Below are positions 11,431 to 23,500 of a DNA stretch of 64,000 nucleotides, piece by piece. The translations under genes and the position numbers were made by a program. The stretch's first letter is position 1. Every line of letters starts with the position of its first letter. This DNA comes from Sabellastarte sp. h YS-2021 (Eukaryota; Annelida; Polychaeta; Sabellida; Sabellidae). The stretch spans positions 21,573,464 to 21,637,463 of the forward strand of contig OZ024929.1 of the NCBI GenBank assembly GCA_964017235.1, given 5' to 3'. The notes under the pieces are model-generated. The model did no database searches and had not been told where the DNA came from. It saw only the letters and a program-made list of their open reading frames with translations.

Positions 11431-11565
11431 CTAATGAGGGACGTATAGGTGTTCAAGTATAGATATGACCAGCATGATAGCAAATCCAATCAAGACACCA
11501 ATATTGATCATCAGTAGAACATAGACTGGTCTGTACAGCTTGAAGTAGTCCATTAATTCAGGAAC
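11431..11565 (-). CDS. ZIP terminal coding exon 9 (TM8)
   Basis: 135 bases from the AG at 11567-11566 to TAG at 11433-11431. Encodes VPELMDYF followed by TM8 and the C-terminus [11 protein letters not shown], like other LIV-1 C-termini. A poly(A) signal follows at 11391-11386. Confidence 0.94.
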   Translation of the reverse strand, partial: VPELMDYFKLYRPVYVLLMINIGVLIGFAIMLVISILEHLYVPH

Positions 11566-14500
11566 CTAAAAAAATTACAGTGAAAATATTTTCTTTCTGT
11601 TACCTCTGTACACTTGCCTAGCTTTTCTGAGTCCATATGTTTGAATTGTGGCCACTGTCTTAAGTAGGAAAAGTAACAGTGGCCGATGCCCAATGGGTTA
11701 GTCTGGAACTATATTTGTACTTGCATAGTACATACATTGTGTACCATGCATGTAAGAGTAGAGTTTGTAGTGGTTGGGGCTCCATATATACCAGAAATTG
11801 TTAATTTATGCCAGAAATATGTGTATATGTGTCCACATATAGAAATATTTAAATTACACCTGAGAGATATTTTTTGGTTAAAAGTGTCCAATATCTTTCA
11901 CTTTTGGGCAGTGGTGTTACTCTGTGATTTTGGTCATACATAGAAGCCACTTTTACACATTTCCAAAGAAACACTTACATTTATTTCAACTAAAATTATC
12001 ACAAAACCCCCAAAATACACACCAGAGATATAGGAATGAAAAGTAAGGATGTTAAAAACCCCTTTAAAATTACAAATTAAGGAATAGGTGTAAGTTAAAT
12101 AAGTTAATAGCCTCGTACGTGTCCAATATTGGAAAATAATAGATTGTTGACTCGTTCCCTTCAGGACCTCGTAAACAATCCATTATTTTCTAATATTTAA
12201 CACTTACTTGGCCATTACCTATACATATGGGGCATAGGTGAGATCACATTAGCACTGCACACTAGTTTGTGTATAAGAGTGAACTTTCCACATTAGAACT
12301 ATCCCCTTAAAGTACATACACATCTATGCGGCTTACAACATCCGACAGCAGATTTGTGACAGCGATGTTTTTTTCCTTCTTCTCATTTATGGTTGTTTTC
12401 AAGTATCTGACATCCGACGCCTGATACGCGATGGTGATTTTTCCACTCTGAGAGGGAAAAAATTGGATGACATATGAATTTAGATGTACAGTTTGTTTAC
12501 AAAATGTTGAGAATGTCAGGAAAAAAATTCACCATCGCAAATAGGCCATCGGATGTCATAAGCCGCATACATGTGTATGTACACATAGTAACATTTTAAA
12601 GGAAACATCTAAAGACTCACCACTTTAGCTCAAGCCTCCCCACTTAGTATTTTCCCTCTTTGTACACCCACTACCTTGAATTATTGACCCAGGCAGCCCT
12701 TTAACAGTTTTGCCATATCATTCTTTTGTTACCTCACAAAATGCTTGTGAACTTTACAGTGAAAAGAAGGGATATAAGGGACATTATGGGATATGAAGGG
12801 ACATTATGGGCTCCTACATCTTGGATTTCGGGATGAGTTGTATATATGAATTATTTCAATAAGGTATGCTTGCTGGCCATGTTTTAGAATTTTATACATG
12901 ATGAGGCCTATTTTAAACTGTAACCTGTATCTAACTGGAAGCAAATATTGTTTTTCTAGTTGTGTGATTATATGGAAATACCTGTAGGAACGTATGGTAA
13001 CCCTGCAGAGGGAGTTTTGTAGATACATATAATTACAAAGCTGACACTAAATAAGAAACTTACTATATCACAGAGAGCTACATAAAGGAACATTCCAGCT
13101 GCCAACATGAGGATCCACTGAGTGGCGCCCTCAGAACTCTCAGCCACCGGTACACCAATGCACAGACCCAGAAAGGCAAAGGACTGTGACACAATCTGCA
13201 TCAGAATGACACGCTTCCAGGTCCAGCCCACAGAAAACATTGCCGCCACATCACCTATTAAACATATTTTATAAATGTTTTGTAGAAATATGTAGTTATT
13301 TTATATATATAATTTATTTATTTATTTGTTTGGGGTTTTACGTCGCTTTCAACACTGTATAGGTCATATCACGACGCGTAGTTAGAAGGGCAGAGGAAAC
13401 CAGTACATACAGTTCATTTGGGTTCTGTACTGTAAACTGCCGAGCAACTACCAGCTTTCCCACTTGAGGCCGTGCCGGGAATCGAACCCCGGCCTCAGAG
13501 GTGGGAGGCGAGAGTGTTACCACTCTGCCACCGTGGCCCCTTTTGTAGGTATAAACCTTTACTTCCAATTTATAACTGCTGAAGTCATGTGGCAGTTCAG
13601 GACAGAGGACCGTACTCAGTTCTAAAGTACCACTTGACCATGAATGCACTCTTATATATTTGTACAGCTTGCAACTTTGCATTACAATATGTTACATTAT
13701 TCCTCCATCTTGTTATGCCATATCATCCATTCTCAATACTTTGCCTTGCTGGCTGCAACTTTTATTTGTTAAAATTCCGTTTACATTTTTACAGTTGTTC
13801 CTGTTTGAACTTACTTTTGCTTCCACCTGTTTATATTGTTTGGAAATCTTCAGGTGTTTATAATGTCAATTAGTGCATCAATGTTTACTGACCATGAGGT
13901 GACATGTCACTTTAATTGCCTATGGTCAAACATCATGAAGAAATTTAGTGACATTGTTTCTTAATTGCCTTGATATGTTTATAAATATAACTGGATTAAA
14001 GTTGTGTTGGTGATAAAAAATAATAATCCAAATTTCTCTGTCAAAGTATTTTGCTGGATGCTTCTGCCTACATAGTTCCAAAGATGTCTCAAAAAATAAA
14101 TTTGGGTGATCCCCGCTGCACTGAATTTGAATATATGGATTGCTGATTAGCATAAATCAATATGGCTGTTACACCGAATCAGGACACTGATCCAGAAATT
14201 TGCTTTGGATCTAAAAGTGCACAAATCATTTTTACGTCATGACTCTGCGGTGTTGGCGTCTGCATGAACAACTTCTCCAAAACTACAAGGCCCAGAGATA
14301 TGCTGTTTTTTCAAAAAATACCTTATCTATTGAGGATGAAAATTTGTTCAAGATATGCAAATCTGTTCCTTTGTCTGTTTGCTAGAGCCATTTCAAGTGA
14401 GGTACCCCCACCAAAAGTGTGAAAAGTTCAACACTTTATCACAATTTTCTCATTGACTATTGCAGGGAGTTTTCTCTTATCTTGCATATATGTACTAGTA

Positions 14501-17500
14501 GATTCCCTTTGTATGAATATCAGGCCTGGAATTTTTTATGAATGTTTTAAATAAATTTTAATGCATTAAAATTCATGAAATCATGCACTAAATCACATAT
14601 AACTTGAAAAATATTGCATTTAGAGCATTTTGTTAAAATGTGTTATTCAGCTAGTTTTCCTATAGCTACAACATGGTGAGTAAATTGGGAGTGTATCCCA
14701 ATAGCTAAGAGAGTAATTTCTACCTTTCATAATTAATAAAATCCCTTGTAACTTGAAAACTATTGCATTTAGAGAATTTTGTATAAATATGTTATTCAGC
14801 TACTTATGAGTCAGCTATAACATAGTAAAATTTCAGACATGTAGCTCATCGCATAGCTGAGCAATAGCTACTTTAAGGGTCTCACTATTGAGTAAGTCAC
14901 TTATAACTTGAAAACTATTGCATTTAGAGTGTTTTTGTAAATATGTTATTCACCTACTTTTGGGTCAGCTATAACATAGTTAAATAGCAGACGTGTAGCT
15001 CATTACATAGCTAAGTAATACCTACTTTCAGGTTATCACTGTTGAGTAAATCAGTTGTAACTCGAAAACTATTGCATTTAGAGTGTTTTTTTAAATATGT
15101 TAATTTCCTACTTTAGTGACAACTACAACATAGTGAAATTATAAACCTGTAGCTCATGGCACAGTTGAGCAATAACTACTTTCACGTTCTCACTGTTGAG
15201 TAAATGAGTTGTGACTTGAAAACCATTGCATTTACAGTATTTTTTTTAAATATGTTATTCACCTACTTTTCAGTCAGCTATAACATACTGAAATTGCAGA
15301 CCTGTAGCTCATAGCATAGCTGAGCAATATCTACCTTGAGATTCTCACTGTTGAGTAAATCAATTATAACTTGAAAACTATTGCATTTCTAGTATTTTCT
15401 TTAAATATGTACTTCATCCACTTTTGGGTCAGCTATAACATAGTGAAATTGCAGACCTGTAACTCATTGCATAGCTGAGCAATAGCTACTTTGAGATTCT
15501 CACTGTTGAGTAAATGAGTTGTAATTTGAAAACTATTGTATTTAGAGTATTTTCTTTGGATATGTTATTCACCTACTTTTTGGTTAGCTATAACATAGTA
15601 AAATTGCAGAGCTGTAGCTCATTGCATAGCTGAGCAAAAGCTACTTTGAGATTCTCACTGTTGAGTAAATCAATTGTAACTCGATTCAAAAACTATGGCA
15701 TTTACAGTATTTTGTTGAAATATATTTTCCACCTACTTTTTACACCTTAACAGTTAACTTGGTACTTTACTTCTGAATACTATTTGCAGGGCTTAACTTT
15801 TGTGTCCTTTTTACCCCACAGCCCTTAAGGGCTGACGGGGTATTGTTTTCACCCATGGTGTCCGATGGGTGGGCGGGCGACCGGAAGAAGTTCGTCTGGC
15901 CTGTATCTCGAAGACCGTAAGGTGTAGGAAGTTGATACTTGGTAGGAACATTGGTTAGGGGGTGTAGGTGTGCAACGTCATGGTGTGACCTTGATCTGAC
16001 CTTTGACTTTGCTGTAGTGACTTTGAGTTTGAAAATCTTGTCTGGGCTATATCTCATAAACCGTAAGGTGTAGGAAGTTGATACTTGGTAGGGACATTGA
16101 TTGGATTGTAAGTGTGCAATGTCATGGTTTGACCTTGATTTGACCTTTGACCTTGCCGTAGTGACCTTAACCTATAAAATCTTGTCCGGGCTATATCTCG
16201 GAAACCGTAAGGTGCAGAAAGTTGATATTTGCTAGGGACATTAGTTAGGGGGTGTAGGTGTGCAATGTCATGGTGTGAGCTTGATTAGACCTTTGACCTT
16301 TCTGTAGTGACCTTGACCTATAAAATCTTGTCTGGGCTATATCTCGGAAACCGTAAGGTGTAGGAAGTTAATACTGGGTAGGGACATTGGTTAGGGGGTG
16401 TAGGTGTGCAACGTCATGGCGTGACCTTGATTTGACCTTTGACCTTGCCGTAGTGACCTTGACCTATAAAATCTTGTCGGGGGTATATCTCGGAAACCGT
16501 AAGGTGTAGGAAGTTGATACTGGGGTAAAGACAGTGGCTAGGGTGTGTAGATGTAAAATGTCATGGTGTGACTTTGATTTGACCTTTGGCCTTGCCGTAG
16601 TGACCTTGACCTATAATGCCTTATTTGGGCTATATTTCGGAAACCATAAAGTGTAGGAAGTTGACATTTGGTAGAGCCACTTGTCGGGGGTTATAGGTGT
16701 GCAACGTAATGGTGTGACCTGGATTTGACCTTTGATCTTGCATATCTGATCCTATTTTATCTCTCTATGGGGATATCTAATACTATTTTATCTCTCTTAT
16801 ATCTCTCTTCTATCTTTTTACTTGAATCTTAGTTGTTGCACCTTTGGGTATCTTTTGATGTACATTAAGCACTGTTAAAGTAATATTAGAATTCATTAAC
16901 CATTTTACTTTTGCAACTTCCCATTGTAACAGATGGTATTGCATCAAGTGAGCCACAGGTTTTGCGGAACTCCGCATAAAAGCATATATTGCCACATCTG
17001 TATGTATGGGTAATATTCAAAACATTCAAACCATAATTCGACCACACAAATGAATATCAAAATGGGAGAAGTGTTAAAGCTTCATAATTTTTAGTTTACT
17101 GAATTGTCTTGTTTTAATATGTAATCTTTACATGCAGTTTCTTTCTCTTAGATGTTATTTTCTCTACTTAAACATTATTTGGACACTGACACTGCTCTGA
17201 AAGTATCCCAATCCCTGTACTGTTTCACTACTTCTATATCTCATGGTGTTGAAAACTATTTTCCCAGGCTGTGGGGTACGGGCATCTCTGATGCTATTTT
17301 CTTCTTTCACTTCTACTCTGAAACTCAAAACTCACAGTCAGCTGACATAGAGCCCGTTCATGGGCACTGATTGCTTGTTCTAATCTGCAGTCAAACAAAG
17401 ACAACCAAGGTAAAACAATATATTTGAACCAAATACATGAACCCATTGACATATGAATCTGCATCAACTCACCAAATTCATGCGGCAACTCATGACAAAA

Positions 17501-20500
17501 CACTGCCACAGAGGTGCTGAGTCCCAGCTGCCAGCTGTCAGTGAATGCCGCCCCAATAGCCAATCCATCTGCAAAGTTGTGAAAACTGTCCCCAATCACA
17601 ATCATCCAGGCAAGGGATTCGGGTGCTGAAAGGAAATAGTGGATCTTTAATAGAGATGCCATTAAACTGGTTTAAGCATACATGAATACACACGTCTTTT
17701 TTTTGTTTGTATTTTTTGCATTGTGTATTTATACTCAGCGCAATATCTCCATATACTACAGGACTCAAAGCGCTATTTAACCAATCCAACTGTACAGGTA
17801 CAGCCCCAACTCACAAGTAACTGACATTCCCCTAACTGGAAGATAGAGGCTCAAGGATGACCATTTATCAACGTTCTTGAGGTTCTTTAACCTGCCACTG
17901 GGGATAGGACCCAATGACAGAGGACCGCCATTTTAAGTGGTCATCCGAGGCACTATGTATCTGCCTGTACCTGGGATTGAACCCACGTCCTCTGAGTTCC
18001 TAGACAAGTGTGTTACCCGCTAGGCCACAGTGGCAGTACAGTCTTAGTACCTCATTGAGTCATTGACCATGACCTATCACTTAAGGAACAAGTAAATGCC
18101 ATATGCAGATCCTGTTATGGTCACCTAAGGTCCATCATTCCTGACTAAGTCTGCTGCACACACAATAGTACAGTCACTCATATCTTCCAGATGGGGCTAT
18201 TGTAACTCTCTCCTAGCTGAACTCCCACAATATCTTATTCATAAGTTGCGGAAAGTACAAAATTGGGCTGCCAGGATAGTTTTGAATCTCAAGAAACATG
18301 ATTCTTTATCGGTTCACCTGCATCAGCTCCACTGGTTGCCTGTTAGGTTTCGGATCAAATTTAAAATAAATCTACTAGTATATTTACTAGTTTGAAGCGA
18401 CAGGCACCATCGTATTTGACATCAATGCTTAAATACCAGTAACACCAATGCACTACAAGATTGGCAAGACAATCATACATGCTACAAGAAAAAAGATCAA
18501 AACTCGTCTCTATGGGTGACTGTGCCTTCAGTGTTGTGGCACCAAAGTATTGGAATGAACTGCCAGATGATATCAGGAACATTGAACTTCCACTGGACAT
18601 CTTCAAAAAGAAACTAAAAACTCATTATTTTAAACTAGCATATTGTAGAGAAAAAGCGCAATGATTGTTTATTTTTAAATAGAATTGCACTATATAAATA
18701 TGTCATGTTATATTATGTTATGTTATTGAGTGGTTAACACACTCCAACCTGCCATCTATTTTGCCACTACTCTAACCTTTTTATTCGTTAGGCTGTGCGT
18801 CTGTACACAACACTTACAAAATGCATGTGTTCCACTGGAGCTGACCGGTCGGTAACTATATCTTTTTTGAGAGTCGGGATCAATGTTTACATGGGCGGTT
18901 ACAGTTGGTTGCAGTTTCCAGGCCTGTTGGCAAGAGTCGACCGTTTCTGACCCATGTAACAGACCCTAATTTCAACCACCTAGCAACAGGCCTGTCGGTT
19001 AACTTAACAGCCTGTCGGTTACACTTCCTGGCTTGTTGGTTAATGAAACAGGCTGTATCAAGTATCGAGCTTGTCCCAAATATGGAGTTCCAGAATGTAC
19101 TTGAAGACAAACAGACTGTGCGGGAGAAATAACCTTAGTTGGTAAGTTTAGCCAGCCTGTCTGTAAATGTTCCCGACAGACCTGTAACAGTAGCAGACCA
19201 GACGTGAGGCATAACTGACAGGCCAGAAATATATTTTTGTCTTACGGCCTGATGGTTTCAAAATCTGTGGCTATAAAAGGGCCAGTCATCACACGCACTT
19301 CATTCATTTGGGCTTTGACTGTTGAGAGACATCTGGTGTGCTGCTTTTGAGTTTTAAGTTTTCATTTTTTTAGCAAATTAGCTTAAGCACTGAGCTAGGC
19401 TTTTGAGTTTTAAGTTTTCATTTTTTTAGCAAATTAGCTTAAGCACTGAGCTAGGCTGGACTGGCTGGGAGTGAATTCTGTTCTATGAGGTTTCACTTTT
19501 TAGTTTAAGTTTTTTTTTGAAGAAGCTGTACATATAATTGATCAGTATGTCAAGGGGCAGAAGGAGAGAGATTGAAGTACCTTCAGATACTCAATCACAG
19601 TTTGAGTTAGGAGATACTGCTGGGGATATAGAGAGAAGAAGAAGGGAGAGAAAGGAGAGAGAGGAGATGGAGAGGCAAGGGCAGGAGGAGAGGGAGAGAG
19701 AGAGGTTGGAATGAGAGAGGCTAGAAGGGACCGAGCAGCAACCTCAAATGGCCAAGATACGGATCCAGAATGCACTCAATCCCAGGCAGAAGAAGGGGCA
19801 AATGAAGTCTATTTTTCTGAGTGATACTGATGAGGAAGCCATTGTGGATTTTGTTAAACAGCACAATGAACTCTCGTTTGAAGACAAGCAGAGGAAAGAG
19901 GGACTCTGTGAAACAGTAGCAGCTTCCAGGAACTTATCTGTCAACACTGTCAAGAAGTGGTTTGAGACTCAATGTACCAGATATGGCAAGCTCACACAGA
20001 CAAAGTCAGGACAAACTGCAGCCAAGAACACCGAAAGACAGACCTGGTTGAAGGACAGTTTCAGTTTTCTACGAGGTCACAGGAAAGGAGTGTCTTCCGC
20101 ATTCAGGTCACCACTAAGACCTTTAGGGGCCACAGCCTCAGTTCCAGACACTTCACAACAGACTGAATCTGAGATGGAAATAAGCATGGCATCAGATGTT
20201 ACTCATCAGCTGTCGACCACAAGCCCTTCATGCTGACCAGCTGCCGTCGCCACTATCACTGCTGAAGATCCAGTTTTAGATCAGTTCCTGCAGATGAGGT
20301 AGATGATTTCCAGTTTTTAGGTGCCCGCAGGACCCTACTCAAGTCCAAGACAGTCGTTCTGCAACTATCTCCACTCCGAGATTGAACACCTGGAGGAGCT
20401 AAACTTTTTGACCTTCAGGAATGAGTGAAACTTCTCAGTGAAATACAGTACAAGCCTGAAGAATGCAAGAGACGGGTCACAACAAGTTAACAGGTCACCA

Positions 20501-23500
20501 CATTTCAACTTCCAGAAGCAACACAGGCCACAGCAGGAAGTGAATACATACTCACCATACCAGATACTCAACCAGTCTCCATACCGGTTGTGAAGCCTAC
20601 TCAGATAGCAACAACACAGCCTGCTAGAGTGATTGCCAAAGTACAGCAACCACCGAGGCCAGCATCAGCACAGCCAGCATCTTTCCTAGTTGTGGATGAC
20701 CAACAGCCTGGGACTTCCAGAAAACTGATGTTTACTTTAAGACCAGTAAAGACAGTTAACCTGCCTTCCGTTGCATCAGAATAACAGGAAGACAGTCAAC
20801 ACAACACTTCTGGATTTTCAAGGCTCTTTGGAGGGATTCCATTTTCACCCTCTCAACTTCAACCAGCACCGTTACCAGTGCCATCTTCCACTCAGCATGA
20901 ACAGTCAAGACCTCCCAGCCAGTCCAGCCAGCTGAGTCAGCTTAAAAACAGATCAGTCTGCATTAAGTCGCGCCAAAAAGCCCTTATAAGGGTCACCCGA
21001 ATCTTTCCAAAACAATTATTTAGCTTATTATTTACACTTCCCCAATGTACATATCAAAAATTGTGTGAATGAGTGAATGAATGTTTGACACAAAATAGTA
21101 AAATTCTAACACACACAGGAACCAAAGAAATTTTAAACACACATCCCCCCAAAAAATAAAGTTTCAACTCCCCCCCTCCAAAAAAAAGGAAAAATTTATC
21201 ACGCACACCAACTACCCAACAAATATCAAACACACACAAGACCTAAAAAATATTAAGTAATATGAATGTGTGGATGGACTGAAAGACAAACAGGCAGTGT
21301 TACAAACCAACACCTCACATGTCACACACATTCCATGACAAGACTGATAATTGGGTGACTGACAGACTGACTTAAATGTTACGTTATGGCCAACACCTCC
21401 TGGTGAAATTTCTGTAGCCTGGTGTGTCAGTTGTGATTAGCTCGTCCAAGATTGTTCTGTATCAACCTCTCTCCTCTCTCTGCAGTATCCAGGGCATAAC
21501 CCATGGATTCTTTGGTTTCCTGCTCTACGTGCTGGGTTCTGTTGTCGGTTACACTTCCTGGCTTGTTCTGTTGAAAAACACCCTCAACTTGTCCAGCAGT
21601 TCCTCTTGATGTGTTGCTATCATCTTTGCAGTGTGAAATGAGTGACACACACCTGGTAATAGGGGTTTATATAGTGTGATATGGATCCTGATTCTGGATC
21701 CCGACTATAGATACCGACCCACAAAATCAATCAGTCCTGCCGGCATGGGTCGGAAACATGTTCCCGGCTTGTCTGTTTGTGATGTGGCTTGTCTTGTTAG
21801 GGGTTTAGGGCTTGTCGTACTACTTCTATGTCTGACCGTGCAAATAAATGTCCCTGACCCTGCATCTTGTCGGGGTAGTCATGACGTCCTGTCTGTAAGT
21901 GTAACATCCTGTTAGGGACTTCTAAATGGACTCAGCATTTTTGTGCCTTTTTATATACGATCCCATGATTTTTACAACCGACCCTACAGTTGTAGGGTTG
22001 GTTGCAGGGTTGGTTCCAGTGGAACACCTGCATAAACAATAGTACTCGGACAGTACAGACTTCCACAAAGGCATGTATGATTTTTACATTCCCCAGGGGG
22101 CCAAGACAGCCAAAGACAGCCATGGGGTTAATATACATTTTATTTTACTGCATACACTTATACATTACTAGCATGTTAGAGTCCAAATAATAAATTAATA
22201 AATTAACCTCTCATTATTATTAATCTGACAAAAAGTAGGTTTGGCCTACACTTGTATGGGTTCTCTGAACACAGTCCAATCCAATCTTATTTAACAGAAC
22301 TTTATCTATATAATAGCAATTTGTTTCATGTTGGATTTCTGCTGAATGCTTGTATCTTACCCTTCTTGAAGTAAGTGTTTTCTGGAGTGGTAGCACTGAG
22401 GTCCACATCACTGAAGGCTTTGTTAACGGATCCACTGTCTTCATTCTTCTTTTCCATTACAGCAACGGTAGGTGTGACTGCATTTTGAGAAGAATGCTTC
22501 AAACACAAAACGGATCAGTAACTGTAAAGTAACGTGTCCATGTGTAATAACAAGTGAGGAAGGATCATGGTTTAGGGTACATCAAAATATCTAGGGCATT
22601 ACGGGTATGGACAATATTGGATAAAGATACAAAAATTAAAGCAAGAGAGCTGAAATTCCCATTATAGCACAGTTAGCATTCAATCTCTAAATAATTTTTC
22701 AATTGTACATTATTAAATGCTCTAGCTAAGCAATTCCACGGAAGAGATTTCACAGCAGTTGACACTTTTATTTTTTTAAGTGTTTTTAAAAAGATTTTTT
22801 TATCTCATTAATATATGAGTTAGCCAACCTGAATATACAAGTTAGTAACTGGAATGTACAAGTTACTAACTTTAACATACCAGTTATCCAACTTGAATAT
22901 ACTAGTTACCTAACTTAATATACCAGTAAAATAACTTGAATATAAATGTTAGACAGCTAGAATATACCAATTAGAAATTGGAAGATATGAGTTACTAACT
23001 TGAATATAGAAGTTATTAACTTGAATATGCGAGTTAGTTAACTTGAATATACCAGTTAGCTAACTGGAATATATACAAGTTGGCTAACTGGAATATACTT
23101 GTTACTAACTTGAATATAGCAGTTACCTAACTTGATATATGAATTAGTAATTTGAACATACGAGTTGTTAATTAACTGGAATACATGAGTTAGCTAACTT
23201 GAATATACAAGTTTATTTTTGGTCATGAACGTTTCAACAACTTTTCTGTAAAATATCCACAATCTAAAATAATCCTTGATATAATCAAATACATAAACTA
23301 TAAACAATGATTTATTCTAACTCTGTACACTGACTTCATTGACTTAGTTTGTACTTTTTTGATGATATACACTGAAAGGTAGTTATATATAAATAATGGT
23401 ATTCACAGTTTGCCTACATTAATGTCAGTTGCATCATCACTGTCCAATTAATTATTTTTTACAATACATAAACTTATTGAAGTGACTTGTACCTCTTCTT

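Larger units (their letters stand above)
18821..22034 (+). mobile_element. 3.2-kb TIR element carrying a MADF-like ORF
   Basis: The left end is ATGCATGTGTTCCACTGGAG. The right end read on the minus strand is ATGCAGGTGTTCCACTGGAA, giving TIRs of about 20 bp and a possible 4-bp TGCA target duplication. The arms (CTGACCGGTCGGTAAC, GAGAGTCGGGA, TGTTTACATGG) match the left arm of the element at 2986-8577. Inside are a TATA box, a tandem leader duplication and the MADF-like ORF. MADF plus TIR suggests PIF/Harbinger-type ORF1, but no transposase is in this copy. Confidence 0.65.

Noticed and set aside
13440-13540. Possible tRNA gene (A and B boxes present), also at 33.8, 18.0 and 57.7 kb
   Set aside because: The boxes belong to tRNA-derived SINEs with long bodies and repeated copies; the acceptor stem does not close as in a tRNA.
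13338-13682. 114-codon minus-strand ORF
   Set aside because: It mostly translates the family-1 SINE.
17152-17370. 72-codon plus-strand ORF opposite ZIP intron 7
   Set aside because: No domain, no splice sites; chance ORF.
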